Source: Phoronis australis
Lineage: Eukaryota; Phoronida; Phoronidae
DNA: 64,000 bases
Assembly: GCA_002633005.1 (NCBI GenBank)
Contig: NMRA01000290.1
Span: forward strand, 312,748-376,747
Reading direction: 5' to 3'
This document shows, in pieces, positions 38,401 to 53,400 of this stretch; position 1 is the stretch's first letter, and every line of letters starts with the position of its first letter. The notes under the pieces are model-generated. The model was given only the letters and a program-made list of their open reading frames with translations, was not told where the DNA came from and did not search any database. A program made the translations under genes and the position numbers.

Positions 38401-41400
38401 CAGAACAACAAAGCCATTTGAACATATTAGAACATGACTGTTTCATAGGACACAAATCAGATTATATCAAATGCAAGACTGATAGTGTCAAAACAACACC
38501 TATCATAGATATGCATAACCATACCACTACTGCAATGTGTGTGTTTTCATTTTGAAAGTGTGCAAGCTTGTGCTCATTACAACAATGAGTGGTGACATTA
38601 AAACAAGCTGAAAATCAAAGACGGTAAGTAAATGTGAAAAATAAAAGTGCTGAAATACTGCTGCTGAAAATAGAATTTCAAATTTAACTCAAACAATGCA
38701 AACATAATGGGTGAATGGCTACCACTAGGTGGTGCTAGTGATGAAAAGGGACTAGAGTGTTGGTAACAAAATAAAAGGTCCCTGTGATCTGAATGCTTTT
38801 CTACAAGCAAAACTAATGTTTTATGTGTGCTACCAAGTGAATTTCGAGTTCAGCATTGACATAAATCGACACAACAAAATTGCCTGTAAAAGGACTTCAA
38901 AGAAATGGCCACATAATACAGACACACAAATAGTGCTAAAGTACACCAATTCTCAGGGAGGATAGACAGAATATTTCAATGACATCATAAGCAACAAAAA
39001 TGCAAACAAGCAAACAAAATTCAACATAACAAAAACAGCAACCTGATTCCTCTGAAAAACAGAAAAAATCATTTTTAATTAAATACAACACTTAGCTGTG
39101 GCTTTTATGGAAAACTCTTAACTTTAATACAAAATCACCCTATTAGATCTTTAATCTGACAGCTAGGAGTGTTTCAAGAAAGGCACCTTAAGTTGGCCGA
39201 AATTTGGACTTGCACTCCACACCACTATTTCTGAAAATAATAAAAATCTCACAAGAAAAAAGTGCTAAGTTTCCTAGAATATATATGTTACTGCTCAGAG
39301 GCAGTTTCTATAAATTATTTCTAGACTGTGATGAGGTCATAATTACTTGGCTAAACCTTTTTTCAGGTACTGTGAAGTGGAAGTGTGAGGCCAGATTTCT
39401 GTCTTCAAAATCTTAAGTCACTTCATGAAACAGACCCCAGGTCGTCTGTTGTGAAAACTACTTTTGGTTATAGTTTTATGTCAAGTACTGAGGACTAATT
39501 AACACTAAAAATATTGCTAAGGTTAGAAATGGTCTCACATGTCTAATGTAGAGATTTGATAGAATTTTAACAGGAAGACCAATTATGATCATTCCCAGAA
39601 TAAAAAACAACAACGCAAAAGGATGCTTCTACGTGACCAATGCACACAGTGAAGAAATCTCCACAATGGCAAAGCAGCAAAAAAAAGCTGTTACTCTGTT
39701 TTAAATACACCATGAAACACAACTTAGCAATACCTTTATCATGACCCCATCATCACGCAATGACATGCGGCTACGATTGCTCCGCGGCGACACAGAAGGC
39801 AGCAAAGTATGTTCTTCACTGAGAAATTCTTGTGTCTATAGGCGACAAGGGGAATAGGAAAAACACGACAAGAACACTTGAAGTTCACGTGCGATCAACA
39901 AAACTTAACAACACACTCCAAATCAGACCAGGCAATGTGCTAACTAAAAGTACATTTTCCTATCAAATTTAATCTAGCAGTAGGAAACCATCTCTCAAAA
40001 CTTTAAAGAAATTGCCCAGGTATCTTCTCGAGAAAAGCCCCGACTCATAGGTCAGTGACATCAACGATTTCATCATTAATATTTGACTAGAAAGATCCTG
40101 TTGCACCAAGCTCGATCTTGGAATGTCTAGCATGTGTCAACATCCTGACAAAGCAAGCTGGAAACAGACAGAAATGGGCAACTTTGGCTAAAAACAAGCC
40201 TTGAATATAACGCTGATCACAGGTTTGTTCTCGGACTATACCATGCTTTACTAGTCAATTCCAAATACCTGTTACTTTCATTTTCAAGATAGTACTTACA
40301 TGTACTTTGGTGTGATGGGACCCTAAGCCCCAAATACACACAGGCAATGGAGATTATTTTTCTTTTAACTGCATTGCTTAAACCTTGGCCACAAATGCTC
40401 GACTTACAAACTGGTGTCGGCCCTGTTTTTTTGCTATTTTGTATGGCCTCTTAAAGTGGCCAGTCCAAGAGAATACAGCGTTCCAATACCATTCCATCAG
40501 AGCGATGGTATTCTAAGATTTTTACATAGTACCCTTTACGAAAACCCTCTTTGCAGGGCGGACACATGGATGCCTTTCAAACAATTACTACGCAAAAGAT
40601 TTAATTGGATAGAGGTCAGTTGGTGATGTAAATTAGCCTCAAGCAGTTCTTGAGATAGCATTCATAGAAATGCTTCATGGTCAGAGATTCCTATGGCCTT
40701 CATAGGAACACTGGAATTGGTTCATAAGGAAATCATAAGGTGCTCATAAGGCAGAAGTACATAATTCCTGCATCTACATCTTTCTTAAAGGTATAAGCCA
40801 ACTGTGCACCATGCAAATTTTCTGTCGGTGCAAGGCTTTCAAAGAGAAAAAATCTGACATGGGACCCGAAGGGAAATGTGTATTTAGGGAAAGCCAATGA
40901 AGCAAGCAAAAACATCATCTGTTTCAATAAATTTTCGAGAAGATGAATCCGCAGACACAAAGAATTTTCAAGAGTTAAAGACAGCAGCCATTTCCCCAAT
41001 AAAATATGCCAAAGATGGAAGTAGTTTTTTACGAACGGCACCCGAGTCTCACAAGCTGAACATAGGGATACAACTGAAAAACATTAAAATTTTCTCATGA
41101 GTGCCTAAAGATGTTCCTGTGACTTAAAAAACAGCGAACCATTTTTTTAGAACACTGTAAGAGACTATGCCCCCTCCACAAGAGACCTCCCATCTTAGGA
41201 AGTTGTAGGAAGTGGGCGATTAATATGATCCCATTGTTTTTACAAATCTTTGTGACTGCAGCCTTAGAGAATAAGTGTTGTTGGCTTCACTAATATTTCA
41301 AATGCAAATTATTTATTTTTTAAAAAAGACGAGGAAAATTCAGAAATGTGGTAATTAGGCACAGTTGTCTACAAACAGCATGATTACAATTCAGGGAATT

Positions 41401-44400
41401 TCATCTACAGCGCTGCTGTCATTTTTTAAATGCATTGTGGGACTGTTGACGGCTCGTGACATCACAGATAACTTGAAACAATGACAGACAACAACAAGTG
41501 TCACTTGCGCGCACTCAAAATGAATGGGCGTGGGTACAATGCGACATACCTTTTAGTGTGTGTACGACTAAGCAACCATAGGACAAAAACAAGAGATTGC
41601 GAGTCTCAAAATTTGTCAAATAAATACTTGATAGATTTGGACTATCAAACTTAATCTTTTGTGAGAAAGATTCTCAAGCATGCACCATTCAATCACATCA
41701 AACACAAAAACCTATAAATCAGTCCGTAGGTTATCTACGGTGTCACTGTAAGCTAATGAGCCGACAACCATCACGCACTTGAAATAAGACAGCAGCACCC
41801 TAGATGAAATCTCCTAAATTCGGTGAGCCACTTTTACTTGGGAACCCAAGAGAGCCAAAGCAAATTAGAAACTCCAAACTGACAGCCTGAAGTGCCGAAG
41901 GAAAACCCAATAAGACAGCACGAACAGTATTTCTATATCACCTTCAGCTAATAGATTTTTGTTCACAAAGTTTTACCTAAGAGAAACATATTTGTCTACT
42001 GGAATTGATGATGCAGTGAAAACAGCATGTGTATACTTTTAAGGCTATTTCAGAACATACGATACCAAGTGTAACAAAAACAAACAAAAGATCAACAGTA
42101 GAGCAAACCATAATCTCATAACTCTGAAAAAAGAAAGACATTCAAATTTCAATATTACACACACAATGGATTTTTTTATATAAGCAAAGATTGATTTCAA
42201 CACGATGACCAAAAACTTTTAATTATATTTTCAATTTCAAGAATACGGTAGGTCTTTTATGCATGACCTGTTTTTGGTAACTTGTTAGTTTTACGTTGAC
42301 ATTCAAGGACGAACTGATACAGAGTTCTCTACTTTTTATGGACGCAACAAGTTTCACAATAAACAGCTTATTATTTAAAATGACTTATTCTTATTAAAAT
42401 GACATAGGCAAAAAATTGAATTTCGGACCTCAAAAGCGAGGCCCCCTATATTAATATAGGAAGCCTCGCCGAAAGGAGGCCGGAGAGCGGGGCTGCCTAT
42501 ATTAATATAGGTGGCCCCGCCGAAAGGAGGCCGGAGAGCGGGGCCCCCTATATTAATATAGGGGGCCTCGCTTTTGAGGTCCGAAATTCAATTTTTTGCC
42601 TATGTCATTTTAATAAGAATAACTCATTTTAAATAATAAGCTGTTAATACAATTTTAACCAAGACGGATCAAAATATCAATCAAATAAAGTAATAGCTTC
42701 CATTTGACTACGACAAAATAAATGTATTGTAAGCACCACAAGGATATGATACCTTTGTCCATTGATGTAATGGGCTGTACCCCACTGTCTGTGACCTAGC
42801 TGAATGAGTGTCGCAACTACGACTGAGGAAAGAATGTGCCTAGGTGAGGACAGAGAACAGTGCATGTGTAACGAGACGACAATTTTAACATCTCATCAAC
42901 TGCATCAGAAGATCTCACTCAAGTTTTAGACAATTACCATAACGATATGAATGACAGAGCTCAAATTGCAAGAAAGACAATTCGTTTAAAAATCTAACAC
43001 TGTATACTTAAGTAAAGTCATCTTACTGTAATCAGACTTCAATTATTCGTTCCTTATTCAATTTTAACATGACGCCAAAAAGTACACAATGTTACAAAAG
43101 CAGCCACTCCCATGATTTGCATTTTCTATTTTTTATAATCTATAAAATTGTTTCATTGATATTCAGATAATAACTCTCTTCAGATTATTAGTATGTTATA
43201 AGGAAGCCAAACATCTGCATAACTAGTAGAATTCAACTCAGTCACTAAAAGTATACTACATTTTCCATGAAGAGAGTACAATTTAATTTTAAACTGTTTA
43301 TCAACCTGTCATTGAAGTGGTCCTGTAACCATGTCTTTACCAAAAATTAGCAAAAAGATATGAGGCACATCATGACGAAACAAAGGCAACACTGAGCTTA
43401 TTATTTTCATAGTTTAGTGATAATAACAGCCAGCTTACAAAAAAATCTCACACCAAGCACACAAATTAATATACAAAATATGCAATGAAACATTTAGAAA
43501 ATGTTGAAAAGCCTGTCATTCTTACAATATCTTGAAAGAAGGACTTCATTCGAAGGATAAAACTTATTTCAAAGAGGATAACGGATTATACGAAAAAAAT
43601 CACAACTTTTTAAAGAAATCAGCAAATATTTCCTCAAAACATTTCAGGTGGCATGTTTCAGTGTCAATTATAAATTATGAGCTGATAAGTGATATTTTGC
43701 ATGTGATGTTTTCCACTCTCTTTAATACTTTTGAAGCATTGAAAATAGTCGAGAGTTTCCAATGTTGCTATGAAAAAACAACTAAGAAGCCATCTCTTGT
43801 TTAACTCAAATAATGATAACCTCGGCAAGATAGGAGTGTTTTATCAATATTTTTGCAAAAACAAATCGTGTGAAAATAGAACAAATTACCAATTTTGAAT
43901 ATTTAAATACCACATCTAGCCCTGTTACTTGGCACAGACGATTTTTTATAGCTCCTTCCTTGAATGCTACAGCACCCTCTCTAATTCTGTGTCACTTAAT
44001 ATCCAAAATGCTACCCATCTGTAGGGCAATAAACCCGCTGTTGAACGCTGTTTCCACTTTAATCACAACTTTACTTTAAAATTAGTCTGCCATTTGTCAT
44101 TCTAATGACATTGAATTTTTTAATCGCAATCTATTTTGGCTGGGTTATGCTACCAGCTATGTTTCAGTGTAAACCAACAGGTAAGTGGTCGAAATGAGTA
44201 CGCTTGGTGTATTGAGAGGAAAGTAGTACAGGGATATAAATAGAAAATTGTGTAACAGAAAAATTATTCCTACAACTTCATTTAAGTAAAATTTTACACT
44301 GTGACACAGATGGTTACAATGCAGGTATAAACAAACTTGAAAAGATGAGGGAGACAGTGATAAGTTGTTCTTTTGTTCAAGTCGGCACAGAAGTGTGTTA

Positions 44401-47400
44401 GAGGCCCTCGATTTCGAAACCTAGGTCAACCCTTCAATGCATTTTCTACCTCCACAATGAGGATGCATAAATTGAATGTAATTGACCAAGTACCCGTCAA
44501 TCCAAGGCAGGGTCCATTGTCATACAAGTGAACTATTTTATAATATTCACAAGTCCACAACAATTCATGACAAACTAATTACAACTAATAAAACCAAAGT
44601 CATCTGAACAGAAGAACCAACACGAATACCTTCTCGACAGCGTCCTTTGCTGACTTCCAACCCTGAGTCAGACTTTGACGAAAACTCTCTAAATCTATAT
44701 GCTACGAAGAAACAACAAAATAAAGATGTTTTACATCATCCTTTAAGAATTGGCTGGAACATAACGGTTGAGTACCCAGGCCTCCTAAGTTACACAAAAA
44801 CTCATTTTGGTCTGCGTGCCTTGAGACAAGGAGCCCATTAGTAAAGGATAGTTAGCTCCTCCTATTAGTCACTGCAGGAACTAAATATATCAGTGAAGAA
44901 GAAACACATCATCTTGTCTGTATGTATAAACTTTCAGCAAAATTCCAACAATGATATTCTCCATCATACAAAGTACTGCAAGACTCAATAAGTGTGAATG
45001 TAATTCATTAACTGTTAACTGGAAGATCTGCATCCATGTTCTTGTATTGTAACTGTTAAATGCACTTTGCTAAAACTGGAGTACATGGAAAAACAAAATA
45101 GCAGACTTTCAGAAGGCGATCACGTGAAAAGTGACTCTAATTGTCACCTGTACCAAGACGTACTTATTCTTCACAGCAGGGAACACAGGGAAACATTTTG
45201 ACTTCATGAACAGACAAGTCTGTAGTGTATGTGTTTAAATGTGATACGTTTCAAACAAAAATTAAAATTTCTTCTTCGTCCTCTAAAGGTCACTAGTATC
45301 CAGCACCACATAATCAGTCCCAATGTAACTACTTGAAAGTCTCCCATTCAACCAATAGAACCAGTGTCTACAAGATTGTGCGTTTCGTAGTGATTTGCCA
45401 TACACTGATGATATTGTTAAAATTGTCACTAATCTGTTGTTTAACATCTGCCTACCTTGGAACAAGTAAAACTCAACAAGACATAGAGTTGCTCTATCAA
45501 AGCTATTTTAGACTGAAACTGAACTAATTCTAAAGAATTTTCTCACATGAATGTTCTTGTTGAGAATTTTGACAACAAAATTCCACTTATCCCAGCCACT
45601 ACATTCTGAGGATGGGTGAAGAATTACCATGACGACAGAGCAAAAAGCTGAATAACTTAATGTTATGTGGATTGCAAACCTGCAAATATAGCCTTGGGAT
45701 GAAAGCTGTGCTGAAAGAGAAAGATTCATGTCATCTCGGATGTAAAGGGTTACGACCCCAAGACTATACAGTCTTTTGAGTTACTCAGAACTCAAGGGGA
45801 CTAAAGCTAGGCTAATGCATGCTTCCTCTGAAAATAAAATCTAATAAATAGTGATTAAATCGGGGATCATTTCAGCGCCACGGGAAAGCAACCCGCATCC
45901 CAGCAAGCAACACCTGTCTATAGTGACTAGCTCGACTAGATGCAAAACCAACTTGGCAGCAACGCGCACATGACAATCTCAGGGTATAGGATAGACAACA
46001 TAACAATGACATTCAAACTAATCACTCATGGTCTGGCATATTGGGAGCACTACCACTAGATAGCGTGGAACGAGACAAGATGCATGTGAGTGACATAATG
46101 CATGTGATCGGCGGGGGGTGCACGCTTACTCACGTCTGACGGTGTACCCCTTAACTCATCTGAGTTTGGTACAGGGGTGTCACTTTGAATAACAATCTAC
46201 AAGAGAACGTCAAGGTAGAAATCAGTACGTACTTGAAGTCCATCTAAATCAACAGATCATCGTGAAATTTTAACTTTCTTGGATCATATAGCACCATATT
46301 CATCATGGCCAATGCCCGGGTACTTATAATTTCACAAACCATCAGGGCCCAGTTGCATAAAAGTTATACACCGTAATAGCAACAATGACATTGCATTATC
46401 ACGAGGCACGTTGTCATTGTTGAACAATGCACCTGACATCATCCAACAACCAAACTAATACCCAGCGGATAACTTTTGAAGCTTTATGCAACTCAGCCCA
46501 GGTCTGGACTGTAAGCATTAAGCTAAGCATTTATATACCGGTAATACAAGCCAAAAGTATTCAGACAAAATGTCCCAAAATTCCTTGCCATGACTACTAG
46601 GCAGAAGCTGCATTTATCATCACCAACTCTTCCCTCATGTCTGAGAATGAAGAGGAATGTGCAGACAAGTTAGCAAGGTGTAAGTCATTCTGTGATTAGA
46701 ATACCGTTGCCCTGACAGTTATTACCAGTAAGTTTTGCTTATGACAAAATTAGCCATCATGACTAGAAAATGGTATATTGTCTGATTGTTAATTTGTCTT
46801 GTACTATATTTAAAAACAAAAAAAAGTCTTCAACGCTGGGTTGTGCGTCTTCTTGAAGGAACTAGATGTCCCCATCTTAAAAATTTGGGACAGGTGTATC
46901 ACCCAGCATGGGTGTTTGAAAGTGAAAGTTCGGAAATCGAGGAGGGCATTTAGTGCACCATGGACATTAACCAGGACAAATACGGCACTATCAAAAACCC
47001 AGTGATACGGTCAAGCCTTAGTTGGCTGTAAAACAAATGTAAATTAAGTATTAAGAATATTAGTAAAAATGTACAATCACAGTTAGTCAGTTGATCTGTA
47101 TATTTGCTCACCAGCTCAGACTGGTGGGAACTAGGAGCAATGATTATGTTTGGATTGGCCTGAGTATTCAGTATCACTGATATTTGAGCATCACAACACA
47201 CTATGTTTGGATTGGACTGAGTATTCAGTATCACTGATATTTGGGCATCACAACACACTATGTTTGGATTGGCCTGAGTATTCAGTATCACTGATATTTG
47301 GGCATCACAACACACTATTCAGATCATAAAGTTTTCTAGCAAAAAAAGCAAATTCACCAAGTTGGGTAAATACAGAATTTAAAACTTTGGAAATGTTATT

Positions 47401-50400
47401 CAATAGTCAGTAGAGGAAATAAATACAAAGCAAAAGTAATATAAAACACAATTTTTTGGTATCACGACAGATACCATGCAGTGTTAAAATAATAACGGAA
47501 GTTCATGAAAATAACATACAGTGCATGCCGAGTGAATATTAACACCTACCACCAACAGAGATGTCAGTGGCAGAGTCAGTGAGGACAGGAGATGCAAACA
47601 GACAGTGGTCATGTTTCGATAAGAAAATAGAATGATACCGTTCAGGAGAAGAGCAAATTTATAGCATGCGTTATTAATATCCAGCAAACCCAGAAACGGT
47701 TTAGCTGATTTAGTATGCTTATCAAGCACTTCTGACCCCTAATGCATGCAGTAAGGATACTTACAATGGAGTCTGGTCTCGCGGGAGGCATCTAAAATCG
47801 GTTAGCACATGGTCACATGAATCGTGGAAAACAACCACTTAATACAATGAAGAAAAAAATAAATGTCTGTCGCGTTAGCAGTTGAGATTATTGGACTCCA
47901 ATGCTCAACATTTTTAGGAAACGTGATTGTTAAAAAATCACTACTAGTAACGCGCTCGCATGGTCTAGTCATCCACAAGCATGCGAGGACTTCAAAGACT
48001 TGCATGATCCTCTACCATTGTTTGATTGATTCATGAATACATCACAATGGCAGATCCAGGATGCTGCAAGAGGGGCAACCATAGCGTTTGAATGAAAGCG
48101 GTGTCCTCTTAAGCGCCCCCAAAAAAATGCCAGTGACATTTTTTTGGTTGATCCTGTTGAGGTCACGGGTTAACCCCTCACCTTCCTTAAATTCGCCTTC
48201 GTATCAATGGACAGGTACAAACAGTGACCCTAACTCAAATTAAGTCCGCCATCATAAACCTCAATGACTTGAGGTTGAAGCATAAACTACATTCCTAAAC
48301 CAAACCAATCACACTTCTTCTTGGCCAACATTTTGGTGTTGTCCCGAACATTTTCCAGGAAAAGTGTCTAAAGAAAACTGCACCAGAGCAGTAGTGAAAA
48401 AATGACCTAACGAAAATGTCAAACAAAGTAGTCAATGGATAATTATCATTCGATAATTATAGGACAAACTGTAAGCAACAAGTTGGGCAGACTTGATATG
48501 CACTCACCTCAATTGGTGTCAGGGGGCGCTGCATGGCTTCTTCCATCTTTGACATGAACTTAGACTCCTTGGGTGCCATTGGTTTGTCAGGCTCCTCATC
48601 ATCACTGAGAACCAAAGTCCTGTCTTCAAAGTCAATTTCGCTTGACTCACGGATTGACAAGGTTTTCTATAAAATGGCAAATGATGTGTAATATTTTTCA
48701 ACAATTTATTTTTTTACGCAATAGTGCATTGCTCAACTAGTATACCTATAAAAATACAACAAAAATAACTGCAAAAATTTTCCCATAAACAAGAAAACTT
48801 AAAATAAACACATCTGGTATTCATTAGCGATCAAACAGTATGTTTTTTTCAATCTTTAAAATAACAAATAGGCAAAAAAAACACTGGAAACTTGTGAGAT
48901 GTTAAATGCAAAATGAATTTTTTGATGATTTTTTCTATTTTCACAGGCCTTCATAATATCCAGTTTTGTTACATAGTTAAGTAACAAGTAATGTGAATAC
49001 GACACATCCAAATGTTTATAAGGCATCTGTTCTAACTTCTTGGGTACTTACAATTGAAAAATATGCCGAGAGTTGGTAAGATGACTTCCAATTTGTGACT
49101 TGAATTTTGAAACAGCAAGTTTCAAATTTTGAATCACAAATACAAAGTTCAAATGATTTCTATAGCCCAATACAGGAGAGCAAGGAAAATAAACAGATAG
49201 AAATGCCATTTCCCACCACATAAAGAATGTAAATGAAGTAACCATAGGCTGATCCAGGACTTAAAGAGACGTGGTCAAAATACATCATTTTGCAGAAGGT
49301 GACAGCTGAACACATCACTGAGAATTCTTCAACTGTATTATAAGAGTGAATAATAAACAGAATGCAGAAATTATTATTTTTCACGTTTCAACTGAATCAC
49401 AAATTAAAACATTATCATGAACACTGTCCAATTAAAACAGAAAAACAACAGACAAATTCACAATCATTTTAATGTTAAAACGCAACTTGGACAAAAAATC
49501 CATGCATTTTGACATGTGTCTTGTTCTTCCATTTTTGATGCAGTTTTTGACTAAAATTATGCGATTCAATTGAAACATCGACTATGTTTTATCATCCATC
49601 CATGTAACATTTTTTACAAGTCCAGTTGGTACGTAACTACTGCTGCTAAATGGAGGGTGGAATTTTCAAACGCCCAAACAACCCCTGGAGCCACCTATGG
49701 GGACAAAGGACAGACACAGTTGAGAATAATACACAACCATATACCAATTATAGATAAAACGTAAATTTCCACAAGAACCCAACAGTTACAGAGATGCAAC
49801 CAGTGCCTGGAGTCTAATCTCTGAACTCGAAGTCGAACTTAAAATTAGTTTGACATTTCCTCTGCATAAGTGCAAAGTCAAGATAACTGTCTACTATCAT
49901 ATGATTGAGTGCGCAAGTGAATTGTGGTTTACTCGGACCTGGCATTCTTGGTGAATTTGAACCCAACGAGATAGAAATCACGGTGCCAGTTACTTTGATC
50001 TCACGCATGCCTCAACCTCTCTCAGTTTTCTACAGTGAAAGTGGAGACAGCATCACACTGAGCATGGAATTCCTCGAGATTTCGACTTGAGTCTCAAACT
50101 TATGGATTTAATGGGGAGTCAATTGACAAGTAAAATTCGACATTTATCCAGGTAAACCAAAATGTACCAAAACACACTTATCATGAGTTCATAATGATAA
50201 CTACAACAGAAAATATAAAAAGTAATGTGGAGATTGAGTTATGAGACCAGATTGTGGACACAGGTCACAAGTTTCTGAACTGTTCTCATCAAGAAAAGTA
50301 AACAGATATATGGCAGACAGGCATGGTGCTCCAAGTAATATACAAACCATGATGAAGTACAAGAAAAAGAAAATTTCACGAGTGCGAATACTCACACCCA

Positions 50401-53400
50401 TGGTACAAAGCGATGCACCAGAGGTTCCCTATGGTACACTGGGATCATTTTAGAAAAACATGGGAATGGGTGAATTGACCCACAAGGCGTCAAGTCTGTG
50501 GGCGAATTTGAGTGACCTGTATGCAATGTTTGTTTTTTGTCCTTTGCTTCCAATTCTAACAGGCCAGTTGGTCTGAGTTGAACAATAACTGTGTAACAAT
50601 GAAATTACTTTTGCATCAACAATGCTAGAAGAACTCCTAAAATTATCCTTGGGTAACCATGAGTGCACATGAGAAATGAGTTTTTTTCGCAGATTTTGGT
50701 ATGGAAATGGGTCATTTTTTGGGTCAGGATTTGAAATGGGTGTATATTTCAAGGGTTTTGGTTTGGATATGGAAGCTTTTTTCACAATTTGTAGGTATTG
50801 AAATGGGTTGACTTTTTGCACATTTGAAGCAACTTTTTTGCTCTACACAAGAAAATGTGGTGTGGTGGCCTTTTCAAATTACAAAAACCCTGAGATTCTG
50901 TTTATGGGCATTTCAAATGTTCAGGCCTGCACCCCTTTACAAGCTTAGGTGAGATATTCCAGAGGACGAAATGTTGGAAATGAAAATGTGCAAAACATTA
51001 ATATGGTGGCATTAAAGAGAATAAAGCTGTACAAATTTAACTAAGTGTAAATAATAGAATGGTATTCTCTGACTCTCCAAACCAAAAAGATTAGCAAATA
51101 ATTACATCTTTCATCAATGAGCTCATTAAATGCACGACAGTGTTCTGGATTGATGACTTTCATACATACTTACTCACTCACTCAAACTCATTGCATACTT
51201 GTTGATCCCCCCAGGGCAACAATAAACAAGATTGCCAGCAAAGTTTGAGCGAGAATGTATGAAAATCATCAACCAACAGAACAGCCGTGTGTTTATTAAA
51301 TTCTGTCTCCAACAGGGGCAGCTGCCAAATTATTTGCATCTTTCATCACTGTGAAGACAGAATAATATGGATGTGAAACTAAAGATTAAGGTGGCATGTA
51401 AGGATTGAAGTGAATGGCTATGGAAAACGTAAAAGCGCTTCATCTTCTGCAGAAGCATTGGTAACAATTTCACCACACACCACAGAGCAAGTGACTGCTT
51501 AATCAAGGCATTCACTTGTGGAAGAAGACTGGACAGCATTCTGCATGTGACAGTTATAGTATTGCAGACAGGAAACTGGCCAAGATCAACTCTTACATAA
51601 CAACTGGGGAATCTGAACATGACAGTCGGAGACTATAATTCCATTGGGTATTGTTACAAAAACAAGCTAATTAGGTGATTGGGTGATGAAAGTGTTGATC
51701 ATTTCACTGAAACGACAAGAGAAGCTACAATAACACCTAACAAAGTAATTTTTGAGTGTTAACATTTTCATTCAAGCTTTGCATCTAAAAACTGAAATAA
51801 CCATGAAGGCAAGGTGCTAATGAAGACCAAGCGCTGGCAACAGCATCGCTCATTTTATAAGGTTCCAGTAGAAAAGTATGGCATGCAGTTACTACAGAGG
51901 GGGTGGATGCAGGGTCAGGGTTTGTGCAGACATTGGCTACCAACAGGAAATACCTACCTCGGCAAAGGTCATTGGTGTTCCCTGGGAAATATTCACAATT
52001 TTATTAATCGGCACTGTTTACGGAAGTGCAGAGGAAAATTCCTCTTAATTTGTAGTTGAAATGCTGCACAGCTTCACATCAGAGGAAGAAGTGCATACAG
52101 CATGTGAGTATAAGATACAGCCAACCTTTATTCATGAAAGAAAGTGTTCCCAGCTTTGAGTGAGTTTAGTGACCTCTAAAAGGAGTTTGACAACATGGAG
52201 ATCAGAATAAAATTAAACAAAACAAACTGAACACTTAAATCTTGACAATACCTTCTTACAATTTAAATGTTGTTGTTTGTACAATAAGCAGATGGCCTTT
52301 ATTACAGAAATAAAATAGATTTGATAAATACTTACCTTTTGGTGAAACCATATGACTTTTAAGCTGACACGACAGACACAACACACAGTGATATCAGAGA
52401 AGCAAGTGAAATTACTGATGGCTAACAGGTACTGGCTTCAAGCCAGACATCTCCTCAACAATTCATTCAAATTAGAGCTTGCAATTTTGCGCACGTTAAG
52501 AAATTTGCACGACTTGCAATTCACAGTATGTCATAAGTCAAAATGCTGATCTCCAAGGTTTCTAAGATGACTAACAAACTTAAAACAGTCAAGTTTTGTT
52601 ATTCAAGCAAAGTAAGCATATCTGATAGTTGTACACAGCCATGCAGTAATCCCACTTGTCTCTCAATATAATATCACAATAGAGTATGAAACATTAAAAA
52701 CAAAGCATACCGACAGTGATACTTGCTCTTGCTGTATTGGCGGCAGGACACAGTACAAGCGACTGGTGGAACCTGACGGAGCATTCGCAGCGAAGGTCTG
52801 CGGATTCACCACGTAATTTTGTAATACGCATACTAACAAAGTCACAGACATATTGAAAACTATATTCAAATAGCACCTCATTCAGCTTTGTGTTGTCACC
52901 CATCAGAAGGTGCATAAATATAGTAAACTGTTTTCAAGACATCAGTCTGTAATTCCTCTAGTCATCAAATGAATACAAGCATAATGTACGATACCCAAAA
53001 AGTCTTGCTTATATTGGCCCACAGTAAAACACTATAGTATCTAAATTAAATAATGATTAATCCTCATTATATGACTCAATTCATCAGTTGTCCTGCTGCT
53101 GTTTTTCAAATACATTGTGTAGTGCTTGTTGGCTTGAAAACATTCCATGACAGCACAAATAATGTTTGGATGGGTAAGCTTATTTCATAATTTGCGTTTA
53201 AGGTGGTGAGATTTGACTTCAGTCTGATCAGATGCTTAAAGAATCTTTTGCGTAGAAGACTTAAAGATCTACCACGGTGTGTACAATTTATGCAATGCAT
53301 TTTGAGGCTCATTTTCAATTTCAAACTTTGTTATGGTGGTTACAGTGGATCCATGCTTTCACAACTGGTGCCCTCTAGTGACAAGTGTTGTATTCCATCA

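Noticed and set aside
39049-39057. 9-bp microexon flanked by TTTTTCAG and GTTGCT, minus strand
   Set aside because: It is too short to support by eye. The frame is equally good without it.
40733-41041. 102-codon open frame, minus strand
   Set aside because: It lacks domain character and suitable splice borders, and lies in a long intron of the WDR97-like gene.
46950-47315. 121-codon open frame, minus strand
   Set aside because: It is created by the 57-bp minisatellite, whose unit is a multiple of three.
49905-50090. 61-codon open frame with protein-like text (EPNEIEITVPVTLISRMP), plus strand
   Set aside because: It sits on the opposite strand inside an intron of the large gene, with no flanking exons. 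It may be a fragment of a repeat; homology could not be tested.
50450-50821. 123-codon open frame, minus strand
   Set aside because: It has low-complexity, repeat-like composition (Lys/Pro/Asn phrases repeating), no splice context that fits the surrounding gene and no domain. It is probably a repeat within an intron.
52340-52367. Small exon candidate with a good GTAAGTATT donor, minus strand
   Set aside because: Its 28-bp length breaks the phase 0 chain between exons g and h in every plausible form.
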